Origin: Cryobacterium inferilacus
GTDB lineage: Bacteria; Actinomycetota; Actinomycetes; Actinomycetales; Microbacteriaceae
DNA length: 56,612 nucleotides
NCBI RefSeq assembly: GCF_019599185.1
Contig: NZ_JAIEUL010000004.1
Span: 199,460-256,071 of the forward strand
Direction of reading: 5' to 3'
Below the pieces are notes generated by a model. The model did not search any database and was not told the origin of the DNA. It was given only the letters and a program-made list of their open reading frames with translations. Both the position numbers and the translations under genes were made by a program. Below are positions 24,927 to 33,002 of this stretch, piece after piece. Position 1 is the stretch's first letter. Every line of letters starts with the position of its first letter.

Positions 24927-24951
24927 GGTGCCCGCGAAACGGTATCAGGGG

Positions 24952-24974
24952 CCCGGGATCGCAGGATCCCCGGG
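24952..24974. repeat. Small hairpin CCCGGGATC-GCAG-GATCCCCGGG
   Basis: A 9-bp stem with one bulge and a GCAG loop, between the family B palindrome and the ribokinase start. It may be part of a compound repeat unit. It lies just upstream of the candidate -10 of the kinase gene. Confidence 0.5.
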
Positions 24975-25006
24975 TGGGAGGAGGCGGCATCCGCCAGACT
25001 GGACCG

Positions 25007-25954
25007 GTGAACGATTTCAGCGCACCCCACCGCATCGTCGTGCTCGGCAGCGCCAATATGGACCTCGTGGTGACCCAGCCCCGGCTGCCGAAGCCTGGCG
25101 AGACAATGTTCGGCACCGGCTTCAGCACCGTGCCCGGCGGCAAGGGCCTCAACCAAGCCGTCGCGGCGGCCCGGCAGGGCGGCGTCGTGGAGTTCATCGG
25201 CGCGGTCGGCTCCGACGGCTACGGCCGGGAGCTGCGCGACCTGGTGTCCGGTGAGGGCATCGGTGCGGAGGGCCTCGCGGAAACGTCCGAGCCGACCGGC
25301 ACCGCGCACATCTCCGTGCTGGACTCCGGTGAGAACTCGATCGTCGTGGTGTCCGGCGCCAACAACACCGTGACCGCGCTCACCGCGGCGCAGGAGGCAC
25401 GCATCCGAGAGTCCTCGTTCCTGGTGATGCAGTGCGAGCTGCCCGTGGCCGCGCTGGAGGCGGGCATCACCGTGGCCAGGGAGTCGGGCGTGTTCGCCGT
25501 GCTCACCCCCGCGCCGGTCATGCCGTTGCCCGCGGGCTTCCTGGCGTCTGTGGACCTCGTTGTGCCCAACCAGATCGAGGCCGCAGAGCTCACCGGCGAG
25601 AGCGACCCTGCCCGCGCCGCCGAAGTACTCAGCGCCGGCGGCACCTGGGCGATCGTGACGCTCGGCGCCGAGGGCTGCATCGTCGCCCACGACGGAGCGG
25701 TGCTGGGGCTGGCGCCCGCCCGGCCGGTCACGGCCGTGGATACGACCGCAGCCGGGGACACCTTCGTGGGCGCCCTGGTGGCCCGGCTGGCCGCGCGGTC
25801 GGCGCCGGGTGCCGTGTCTGCCGCCGGCCTGACCGACGAGCGGATGATCGACGCCGTGCGCTGGGCCACCGTGGCGTCATCGATCTCGGTGACCAGGGCG
25901 GGGGCCACGAGCTCGATGCCGACGCTGGCCGAGGTCGCCGCGATCCTCGCCTGA
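25007..25954 (+). CDS. PfkB-family carbohydrate kinase, ribokinase-like
   Basis: A 315-residue kinase with the two PfkB signatures: GSANMDLVV plus PGGKGLNQAVAAARQGG near residues 12-55, and DTTAAGDTFVGAL with the catalytic Asp near residue 250. The best family match is ribokinase (ATP + ribose gives ribose 5-phosphate). Because the downstream locus handles fructosides, fructose as the substrate is possible. GTG 25007 has no Shine-Dalgarno; CAGACT (24995-25000) lies 6 nt upstream, suggesting a leaderless transcript. The LacI gene follows after 162 bp with its own promoter. Confidence 0.87.
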   Translation: MNDFSAPHRIVVLGSANMDLVVTQPRLPKPGETMFGTGFSTVPGGKGLNQAVAAARQGGVVEFIGAVGSDGYGRELRDLVSGEGIGAEGLAETSEPTGTAHISVLDSGENSIVVVSGANNTVTALTAAQEARIRESSFLVMQCELPVAALEAGITVARESGVFAVLTPAPVMPLPAGFLASVDLVVPNQIEAAELTGESDPARAAEVLSAGGTWAIVTLGAEGCIVAHDGAVLGLAPARPVTAVDTTAAGDTFVGALVARLAARSAPGAVSAAGLTDERMIDAVRWATVASSISVTRAGATSSMPTLAEVAAILA

Positions 25955-26012
25955 TCGACCGCTCGCCCTTCGTCGACGGCGGGCCACGTGAAACGGCACC
26001 CGGAGTGCCCTC

Positions 26013-26042
26013 TTGACACCCCGGGATTTCTCCGGCTAGAGT
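26013..26042 (+). promoter_or_regulatory. Sigma-A-type promoter TTGACA-18-TAGAGT of the lacI-type gene
   Basis: TTGACA (26013-26018), an 18-bp spacer, and TAGAGT (26037-26042). This is the best consensus promoter in the window, 75 bp upstream of the regulator's GTG. Confidence 0.75.
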
Positions 26043-26054
26043 TTCACCACCGAG

Positions 26055-26074
26055 TAACGCGCGTTAGTAACGCG
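26055..26074 (+). promoter_or_regulatory. LacI-type operator TAACGCGCGTTA with adjacent half-site
   Basis: A perfect 12-bp palindrome with central CG (26055-26066), the usual form of LacI-family operators, lies 12 bp after the -10, followed at once by a repeat of GTAACGCG (26067-26074). The position fits repression of its own promoter. Confidence 0.65.
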
Positions 26075-26116
26075 GGTGAGTCGGCAACGCAGTTCAATGA
26101 TGAAAGGCAGTACGCA

Positions 26117-27133
26117 GTGGCGATCAAGCGGACCCGCAACGTGACGATGACGGATGTCGCGTCCCACTCCGGAGTATCACGCACCACGGTCTCGTTTGTT
26201 CTGAGCAACCGTGAGAACGCCAACATTCCCGACAGCACCCGGCGGCGTGTCCTCGAGGCCGTCGACGCTCTCGGCTACCGGCCCAACGCCGGAGCGCAGG
26301 CCCTCGCCGCACAGAAAAGCGACTGGTACGGCCTGATCACGGAGATCGTCACCGCCCCGTTCGCCGTGGACATCATCAAGGGCGTGCAGGACAAGGCCTG
26401 GGACGAGCGCAAGTTCGTGCTGATCGCGTCGAGCGAGGGCGATCAGGCCATGGAAACTGCCGCGATCGAGAAGTTGCTCGAACAGCGCGTCGAGGGGCTC
26501 ATCTACGCCACCACCTGGCACCGGGCCGTGACGCTGCCGCCGGCAGCCCTCGAGGTGCCCACGGTTCTGATCAACTGCTTCGACCCAGAGGACCGGTTCC
26601 CGTGCGTGGTGCCCGACGAGGAAATCGGCGGTTACCGTGCAACGAAGCGACTGCTCGACGCGGGGCATTCCCGGATTGCGTTCATCAACCTCGATCCCGC
26701 CATGCCCGCGGCCATCGGTCGCCGCGCCGGCTACGACCGGGCCCATGCAGAGGCGGGCGTCACAGTGGACCCCGACCTCGTCGTGTATGGCCATGCGCTG
26801 GCCGACGGCGGATACGACGCCGCCGCAGCCCTGCTCGACTCCGCGTCGCCGCCCACGGCGTTCTTCTGCGGCAACGACCGGATGGCCATGGGCGCATACG
26901 ACGCCGTCAAGGAGCACGGCCTGCGCATCCCGCAGGACATTGCCATGGTCGGCTTCGACAACCAGGAGATCATCTCCCAATTTCTTCGCCCCCGCCTCAC
27001 GACGGTGGCGCTGCCCTTCGAGCAGATGGGCGCCGTGGGTGTCACCATGCTCGCCGATCTCATAGCTGGAGCACCGCTTCGCACCAACCGGATGCTGATC
27101 GACTGCCCCCTGCTTGAACGTGCGTCGGTCTGA
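26117..27133 (+). CDS. LacI family transcriptional regulator
   Basis: A 338-residue repressor. The N-terminal helix-turn-helix and hinge read VTMTDVASHSGVSRTTVSFVLSNREN and RRRVLEAVDALGYRPNAGAQALA. The periplasmic-binding-protein-like sensor domain follows, with FFCGNDRMAMGAYDAVKEHGLRIPQDIAMVGFDNQEI near residues 250-290. GTG 26117 has GAAAGG 9 nt upstream. It heads the ABC transporter/GH32 locus and probably represses it, with a fructoside or its phosphate as inducer. Confidence 0.92.
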   Translation: MAIKRTRNVTMTDVASHSGVSRTTVSFVLSNRENANIPDSTRRRVLEAVDALGYRPNAGAQALAAQKSDWYGLITEIVTAPFAVDIIKGVQDKAWDERKFVLIASSEGDQAMETAAIEKLLEQRVEGLIYATTWHRAVTLPPAALEVPTVLINCFDPEDRFPCVVPDEEIGGYRATKRLLDAGHSRIAFINLDPAMPAAIGRRAGYDRAHAEAGVTVDPDLVVYGHALADGGYDAAAALLDSASPPTAFFCGNDRMAMGAYDAVKEHGLRIPQDIAMVGFDNQEIISQFLRPRLTTVALPFEQMGAVGVTMLADLIAGAPLRTNRMLIDCPLLERASV

Positions 27134-27153
27134 CTGTGAATCAGACCGACGCA
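27121..27153 (+). terminator. Hairpin overlapping the lacI stop codon
   Basis: A perfect 13-bp stem TGCGTCGGTCTGA / TCAGACCGACGCA with a 7-nt loop; the stop codon is in the left arm. There is no U-run. It separates the regulator from the binding-protein gene and may cause partial termination. Confidence 0.65.
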
Positions 27154-27200
27154 TTGCCACCCCACCACGCGCTCAGCGTCGATGAAAGGACACAACCATA

Positions 27201-28864
27201 ATGCCACAATCCCAACGAAAGACCCGATCCGCGCTGGCTTTGGCCGCGCTCCTCACCGGAGCGGTGCTGCTGACCGGATGCACGGCCGGCGGCACAGCCG
27301 CCGACACCTCCGGCGACCAGCTGCTCACCATTCCGCGTGAGGACATGGGTACCTTCTCGCGCAACTTCAACCCGTTCACCCCCAACGCGGCACCGATGAC
27401 GCAGCAGGCGGTCTACGAGTCGATGCTCGTGTACAACCCGGCCGACGGCGCCACCACCCCGTGGCTGGCCACCGAATGGACCGCCAGCGACGACGGGCTC
27501 GAGCTCACGTTCACCATGCGCGACGGGGTCACCTGGTCCGACGGCGAACCCATGGTCGCCGGGGACGTCGCCTACACGTTCGAGTTGCAGAAAGAGCTTC
27601 TCGGCGGCTACGAGTACCTCGACACCGTCGAAGCAGACGACGACCAGACGGTGCGGTTCGTCCTGAACCGCCCGTACTCCCCCGCCCTCTACGAAATCGG
27701 CCAGCAGATCATCGTTCCCCAGCACATCTGGGAAGACATCGACGACCCCGCCAAGGACACCAACGGCACCCCGGTGGGAACCGGCCCGTACACGGAGGTC
27801 ACCAGCTTCCAGAGCCAGAGCTTCGACCTCGGCAAGAACCCGAACTACTGGCAGCCAGAGAAGCAGAAGATCGCGGGCATCCGCATGCTCGCCTTCGCCG
27901 GCAACGACGGCGCCAACCTCGCCGCGGTCAACGGCGAGGTCGACTGGGCGTACCAGTTCATGCCGGACATCGAGAAGTCGTTCGTCGCGAAGGACCCCGA
28001 ACACCGCCAGTTCTGGTTCCCCTCCACGGGTTCGATGATCAACTGGCAGCTCAACACCACCAAGGCTCCGTTCGACGACGTCAACGTGCGCAAGGCACTG
28101 AGCATGGCCGTTGACCGCGAGCAGGTCACCGACATCGCGATGAACGGCTACGCGGGCCCGGCAGACTGCACCGGCCTCAGCGGCGCGTACTCGACTTGGA
28201 CGGATGCCGACACGGCCGCGTCCTGCGACTGGACGAACCACGATGTCGACGCGGCCAACGCGCTCTTCGAGAAGTCCGGCTACCCGCTCGGAGCCGACGG
28301 CACCCGCACCCTTCCGGACGGTTCCCCGTTCACCCTGGACATCTCGGTGGGCTCCGCCTCGTCCGATTGGCTCTCGCGGCCACGATCATCGCGCAGAACC
28401 TGGCCGAGGTCGGCGTCACCGCCACCGTCGACTCACCCGACTGGCCCACGGTCTCGGCGAGCTACGAAGACGGCAGTTTCGACACCGGAATCGTCTGGAG
28501 CAACAACGCCCCGACGCCGTACCAGTTCTTCCGCGGCGTCATGTCGTCCGAGACGGTGAAACCGGTCGGGGAGAAGACCTTCGAGAACTACCACCGCTTC
28601 GCCAGCCCGGAAGCTGACGCCCTGCTCGCCACCTTCGCCGGCAGCACCGACGAGGCGGCCCAGACCGAGGCCGTGAACGGCCTGCAGGCCCAGTTCGACG
28701 CCGAGGCGCCCGTCATCCCGCTGTTCGCCGGCCCGGAGTGGGGCATGTTCACCGACACCCGCTTCACCGGATTCCCCACGGAAAGCGACCCGTACGCCAC
28801 GCTCTCCACCAAGTCCCCCACGACAGTTCTCGTGCTGACCAGCCTGGAACCCGTCACCAAGTAG
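27201..28864 (+). pseudogene. ABC transporter substrate-binding lipoprotein (SBP family 5), frameshifted
   Basis: The N-terminal signal peptide has the lipobox LLTGC (Cys27). The family 5 (Dpp/Opp/oligosaccharide) fold follows: QAVYESMLVYNPADG, VTWSDGEPMVAGDVAYTF, PVGTGPYTEVTSF, KNPNYWQPEKQKIAGI and INWQLNTTKAPFDDVNVRKALSMAVDREQ. At about 28376 the frame breaks after SASSDWLS. The text resumes one base off as TIIAQNLAEVGVTATVDSPDWPTVSASYEDG and runs to 28864 with normal family sequence (FHRFASPEADALLATFAG-like). One missing G in tcgcggcc restores a single 554-residue product. Either the gene is a very recent pseudogene or this is a sequencing error. ATG 27201 has GAAAGGA upstream. It is the first structural gene of the importer. 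Confidence 0.9.
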
Positions 28865-28869
28865 CGATC

Positions 28870-28897
28870 GGCGGCACCCCCTCGCGGGGGTGCCGCC
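28870..28897 (+). terminator. Intra-operon hairpin after the binding-protein gene
   Basis: A perfect 12-bp stem GGCGGCACCCCC / GGGGGTGCCGCC with the loop TCGC, 6 nt after the stop. There is no U-run. Such hairpins often lower expression of permease genes relative to the binding protein or protect the upstream mRNA. Confidence 0.75.
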
Positions 28898-28995
28898 CCC
28901 GCGGCTGTCCGGCACACCGGCATCCGCCCGATAGCCACGCCAAGCCCGATGGCCACACCAGGCCAGGCAGCCATGTCAAGAACGGAGCACGACCA

Positions 28996-29973
28996 GTGCG
29001 ATTCATAGTGCGGCGGTTGGCTTTCTACCTCCTCGCCTTCTGGGTGTCGATCACCCTCAACTTCCTCCTGCCCCGGTTCATGCCCGGCGACCCCGTCACC
29101 CGCATGTTCGCCCAGGCGGCAAACAAGATGCAGCCCCACCAGATCGAGCAGCTGCGCCAGCTGTTCGGCCTCGACGAACGCCCGATCTGGCAGCAGTACC
29201 TCACCTACGTGCACAACATCTTCACCGGCCAGATGGGCGTATCAATCTCCCGCTTCCCCACCCCGGTTTCGGAGGTCATCGGCAGCCAGATCGGCTGGAC
29301 CCTGCTGCTCGGCGGCACCGCACTGGTGATCGCCGTCGTCATCGGCAACCTCCTGGGCATCCTCGCCGCCTGGCGACGCGGTGGCGTCCTCGACTCCGTC
29401 TTCCCCCCGATCCTGGTCTTCGTCGGCTCGTTCCCCTACTTCTGGCTCGCCATGGCGGCGCTCTACCTGTTCGGGGTGGTGCTCGGCTGGTTCCCCATCC
29501 GGCACGCTTTCGACGCCGGCATGACGCCGGAGCTCTCCTGGACCTTCTTCTCCAGCGTCGCCACCCACCTGTTCCTGCCGGCGCTGACCATCGTGCTGGT
29601 CTCCATCGGCGGCTGGATGCTCGGGATGCGCAACACCATGATCGCCACCACCGCCGAGGACTACATCCTCATGGCCGAGGCGAAAGGTCTGACGAACAAC
29701 CGCATCATGTTCCGCTACGCCGCCCGCAACGCCATGCTGCCCAGCGTCACCGCCTTCGGAATGTCCTTCGGCTTCATTGTGGGCGGTGCCCTGCTCACCG
29801 AGGTGGTCTTCGCCTATCCGGGGGTGGGCTATCAGCTGCTCGCCGCCGTGCAGGGTCTCGACTACCCGCTCATGCAGGGCATCTTCCTCACCATCACGGC
29901 CGCAGTGCTCGTCGCCAACTTCATCGTTGACATCGTGTACGTGCGCCTCGACCCGCGCGTGCGCGTGAGCTGA
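28996..29973 (+). CDS. ABC transporter permease, DppB/OppB type
   Basis: A 325-residue inner-membrane protein with six predicted helices. It carries the DppB start (RRLAFYLLAFWVSITLNFLLPRFMPGDP), TWRR-like IGNLLGILAAWRRGG, and the EAA loop AEAKGLTNNRIMFRYAARNAMLPSVTAFG that docks on the ATPases. GTG 28996 has GGAG 8 nt upstream. It pairs with the DppC-like permease 13 bp downstream. Confidence 0.93.
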   Translation: MRFIVRRLAFYLLAFWVSITLNFLLPRFMPGDPVTRMFAQAANKMQPHQIEQLRQLFGLDERPIWQQYLTYVHNIFTGQMGVSISRFPTPVSEVIGSQIGWTLLLGGTALVIAVVIGNLLGILAAWRRGGVLDSVFPPILVFVGSFPYFWLAMAALYLFGVVLGWFPIRHAFDAGMTPELSWTFFSSVATHLFLPALTIVLVSIGGWMLGMRNTMIATTAEDYILMAEAKGLTNNRIMFRYAARNAMLPSVTAFGMSFGFIVGGALLTEVVFAYPGVGYQLLAAVQGLDYPLMQGIFLTITAAVLVANFIVDIVYVRLDPRVRVS

Positions 29974-29986
29974 GACGGAGAACATC

Positions 29987-30928
29987 ATGTCTGTCACCAA
30001 TCCCTCTGACACCGTGGCGCTGGCCACACCGGATGCCCCCACCAGCGCGCCGGCATCCATCCGCCGGCCTCGCCACGGTCTGATCCGCGGCATCCTGGGC
30101 AATCGCAAGGCGGCCTTCGGGGCCGGCGTGTTGCTGGTGTTCGCCGTTGTCGCGCTTGCGGCACCGCTGCTTGCGCCAGGAAACCCGTCGCTCATCACGG
30201 CGATCGCGTCGCAGCCGCCGTCCGCCGAGCACCTGTTCGGCACGACCGCCAAGGGCCAGGACGTTCTGGCCCTGACCATGCACGGCGCCAGGACCTCCCT
30301 GTTGGTCGGCTTCGTCGTGGGCGCGGCCGCGACCCTGGTCGGACTGCTGGTGGGGGTGGCCTCGGCCTACTTCGGCCGGGTCATCGACGACCTGCTCTCC
30401 CTGGTCACCAACGTCTTCCTACTGATTCCCGGGCTGCCGCTGCTGGTGATCCTCGCGGCCTTCCTGCCGCCGGGGATCGGAACCGTCGTCGTGGTGCTGA
30501 TCATCACCGGCTGGGCCGGTTCGGCCAGGGTGCTGCGCTCGCAGGCGCTATCCATCCGCAGTAAGGACTTCGTCGCCGCCGCCGTCGTGACGGGCGAGAA
30601 TCCGCTGCGAATCATGTTCCGCGAGATCTTGCCGAACATGGCCTCCATCGTGATGAGCACCTTCCTGGCCTGCGTCATCTTCGGCATCGGGGCGCAGGCC
30701 GGCCTCGAGTTCCTCGGCCTCGGCGACGCGAGCGTCGTGACTTGGGGCACCAACCTGTACTGGGCGAGCAACGACGGAGCACTGTTCACCGGGGCGTGGT
30801 GGGCGTTCGTGCCCTCTGGCCTCTGCATCGCGCTGGTGGCTTTCGCCCTGGCCATGGTCAACTACGCCGTCGACGAGGTCACGAACCCGCGGCTGCGAAC
30901 GAAAAAGAAGGGACGGACCCGCGCATGA
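29987..30928 (+). CDS. ABC transporter permease, DppC/OppC type
   Basis: A 313-residue membrane protein. It carries the DppC-specific N-terminal domain (GNRKAAFGAGVLLVFAVVALAAPLLAP, then HLFGTTAKGQDVLALTMHGARTSLLVGF) and the EAA loop VTGENPLRIMFREILPNMASIVM. The second membrane subunit of the importer. Its stop overlaps the first ATPase start (ATGA). Confidence 0.93.
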   Translation: MSVTNPSDTVALATPDAPTSAPASIRRPRHGLIRGILGNRKAAFGAGVLLVFAVVALAAPLLAPGNPSLITAIASQPPSAEHLFGTTAKGQDVLALTMHGARTSLLVGFVVGAAATLVGLLVGVASAYFGRVIDDLLSLVTNVFLLIPGLPLLVILAAFLPPGIGTVVVVLIITGWAGSARVLRSQALSIRSKDFVAAAVVTGENPLRIMFREILPNMASIVMSTFLACVIFGIGAQAGLEFLGLGDASVVTWGTNLYWASNDGALFTGAWWAFVPSGLCIALVAFALAMVNYAVDEVTNPRLRTKKKGRTRA

Positions 30929-31905
30929 GCACCACGCCGATCCTCGAGGTCTCCAACCTGCGAGTGGAATACCACGGTGACAACCGCCAGGTGGTCGCCG
31001 TCAACGATGTGTCGTTCAGTATCGGTGAGGGCGAGATCTTCGGCCTGGCCGGCGAATCCGGCTGCGGCAAGTCCACCGTCGCCAACTCCATCATGCGGCT
31101 GTTGAAGGATCCAGCCGAGATCACGGGCGGGCAGATCAGGTTCAAGGGCCGCGACCTGCTGACCCTGCGTGGCGAGGAACTGCGCCGGTTTCGCTGGAAG
31201 GAGATCGCGATGATCTTCCAGAGCGCCATGAACTCGCTCAACCCGGTGATGACCATCGGGAGCCAGATGGTGGACATCTTCACCACCCACGAGGGGATCT
31301 CGGTCAAACAGGCCAGGGTCCGATCGGCCGAGCTGCTCCGCCTGGTGAGCATCGACCCGGTGCGGCTGGATTCCTACCCGCACCAGTTGTCCGGCGGCAT
31401 GCGCCAACGCGCCGTGATCGCCATGGCCCTCGCGCTGCAGCCCTCACTGCTGATCATGGACGAACCGACGACAGCGCTGGACGTGGTCGTGCAGCAGGAG
31501 ATCATGGCGCAGATCAGCGACCTGCAGCGGCAGCTGGGATTCTCCGTGCTCTTCATCACCCACGACATGTCCCTCATGGTGGAGCTGTCCCACCGCATGG
31601 CGGTGATGCACAGCGGCCGGCTGGTGGAGATGGCCGAGGCCGACCTCCTGTTCGCCCGGCCCCTGCACCCGTACACCTCGTCGCTGATGAACGCGTTCCC
31701 CCCGTTGACCGGGCCGCGTATTCGCCTGACCGGGCTGTCGGATGCGGTTCGAGCCGCAGACGGCTCTGGCAGCTGCGCCTTCCACGTGTCCTGCCCACCA
31801 GACCGGATCAACTGTTCCGGCAACATCCCCGACCTGCGCGAGGTGGAACAGGGACGTTTTGTGGCTGAGCACCCGCGCACCAACCTCGAAGGAGCGGCAG
31901 CATGA
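30925..31905 (+). CDS. ABC transporter ATP-binding protein, DppD/OppD type
   Basis: A 326-residue ATPase. It has Walker A GESGCGKST near residue 45, signature LSGGMRQR, Walker B LLIMDEPTTALD, and the C-terminal oligopeptide-type extension with a Cys cluster (CAFHVSCPPDRINCSG) that binds an Fe-S cluster in this subfamily. ATG 30925 overlaps the permease stop, and the next ATPase again overlaps its end, so the whole set is translationally coupled. Confidence 0.94.
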   Translation: MSTTPILEVSNLRVEYHGDNRQVVAVNDVSFSIGEGEIFGLAGESGCGKSTVANSIMRLLKDPAEITGGQIRFKGRDLLTLRGEELRRFRWKEIAMIFQSAMNSLNPVMTIGSQMVDIFTTHEGISVKQARVRSAELLRLVSIDPVRLDSYPHQLSGGMRQRAVIAMALALQPSLLIMDEPTTALDVVVQQEIMAQISDLQRQLGFSVLFITHDMSLMVELSHRMAVMHSGRLVEMAEADLLFARPLHPYTSSLMNAFPPLTGPRIRLTGLSDAVRAADGSGSCAFHVSCPPDRINCSGNIPDLREVEQGRFVAEHPRTNLEGAAA

Positions 31906-33002
31906 CCACCAGCACCGCACAGCGCCCAGCCAGCACGGATGCACCCGACGACGTGAGCGTGCGGGTGCGAGGGCTCACGAAGGACTTCCCGCTCGGCGGG
32001 TTGTTCTCCAGGCGAAGCATGCGCGCCGTCGACAACGTCGACTTCGACATCCCCCGCGGCACGATCGTCGCCCTGGTCGGGGAATCCGGCAGCGGCAAGA
32101 GCACGGTGGCCCGGGCCATCGCCCGCCTGGAACGCCCCACCTCCGGGTCGATCACGGTCGGTGGCCAGGACGTGCTCAAGACCGAGAAATCGGCGGCCTC
32201 CCGCCGGTACCGCGGCACCGTGCAGATGGTCTTCCAGGACCCGTTCGGCTCGCTGAACCCGGCGCACCGGGTGGAACACTTCCTGGAACGGCCCCTCCGC
32301 ATCCACGGCAAGGCCAGAACCCGTGCGGAGGTGCGCAGCCGGTCCGCCGAGCTGATGCGCACCGTCGGGCTGACCGAAGACATGCTCGACAGCTACCCGC
32401 ACGAGCTCTCCGGTGGGCAACGCCAGCGGGTGTCGATTGCTCGGGCACTCGCCGTGGACCCGGAGATCATCCTGGCCGACGAGCCCACCTCGATGCTCGA
32501 CGTGTCGGTGCGCATCGGCATCCTCAACCTGATGGCCAGGCTGCGTGACGAGCGGGGTATCTCGATGCTGTTCATCACCCACGACCTGGCCTCGGCCAGG
32601 TACGTGGCCGACACCACCCTGGTGATGTTCGCCGGAGCCCTCGTCGAGGGCGGGGAGTCCCTGGAGTTGATGAAGAACCCGTCGCACCCGTACACGCGGC
32701 TGCTGCTGTCGGCCGTTCCGGATCCGGCCCGCACGCTGAGCTACGACCCGGTTGAACGCGCGAGGTTGCGGCAGGCCGTGCTGGCGCCCACCACCTGCCC
32801 GTGGCAGGGAGCGGACTGCAGCACCACCTCGCCGGTGCGGCACACCGTGGGCCCCGATCACTGGGTGCGCTGCCACCTGTACGCACCGAAGGTCTCCGCG
32901 GCGACAAATCCGCTACTCACCGATTCCGACTCCGACCTCGACTCCGTCCTCGACACCGCCCCCGGCACTGCCCCGGCACCGACCAGAAAGGCTGACCGGT
33001 GA
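31902..33002 (+). CDS. ABC transporter ATP-binding protein, DppF/OppF type
   Basis: A 366-residue ATPase. It has Walker A GESGSGKST, signature LSGGQRQR, Walker B ILADEPTSMLD and the H-loop in LFITHDLASARY. The C-terminal Cys motif is shorter than in its partner (TTCPWQGADC). The acidic Asp/Ser-rich tail (DSDSDLDSVLDTA) is unusual. It overlaps the GH32 gene by 4 nt (GTGA), tying the importer to the hydrolase. Confidence 0.93.
   Translation: MTTSTAQRPASTDAPDDVSVRVRGLTKDFPLGGLFSRRSMRAVDNVDFDIPRGTIVALVGESGSGKSTVARAIARLERPTSGSITVGGQDVLKTEKSAASRRYRGTVQMVFQDPFGSLNPAHRVEHFLERPLRIHGKARTRAEVRSRSAELMRTVGLTEDMLDSYPHELSGGQRQRVSIARALAVDPEIILADEPTSMLDVSVRIGILNLMARLRDERGISMLFITHDLASARYVADTTLVMFAGALVEGGESLELMKNPSHPYTRLLLSAVPDPARTLSYDPVERARLRQAVLAPTTCPWQGADCSTTSPVRHTVGPDHWVRCHLYAPKVSAATNPLLTDSDSDLDSVLDTAPGTAPAPTRKADR

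Noticed and set aside
24780..25006. A gene in the 250-bp gap before the ribokinase
   Set aside because: Open frames here overlap palindromic repeats and show no domain or ribosome-binding site; the gap is better read as repeats and promoters.
28196..28864. A separate 222-codon gene in the carbohydrate operon
   Set aside because: Only its later part matches the binding-protein family; it is the frameshifted 3' half of the gene that starts at 27201.
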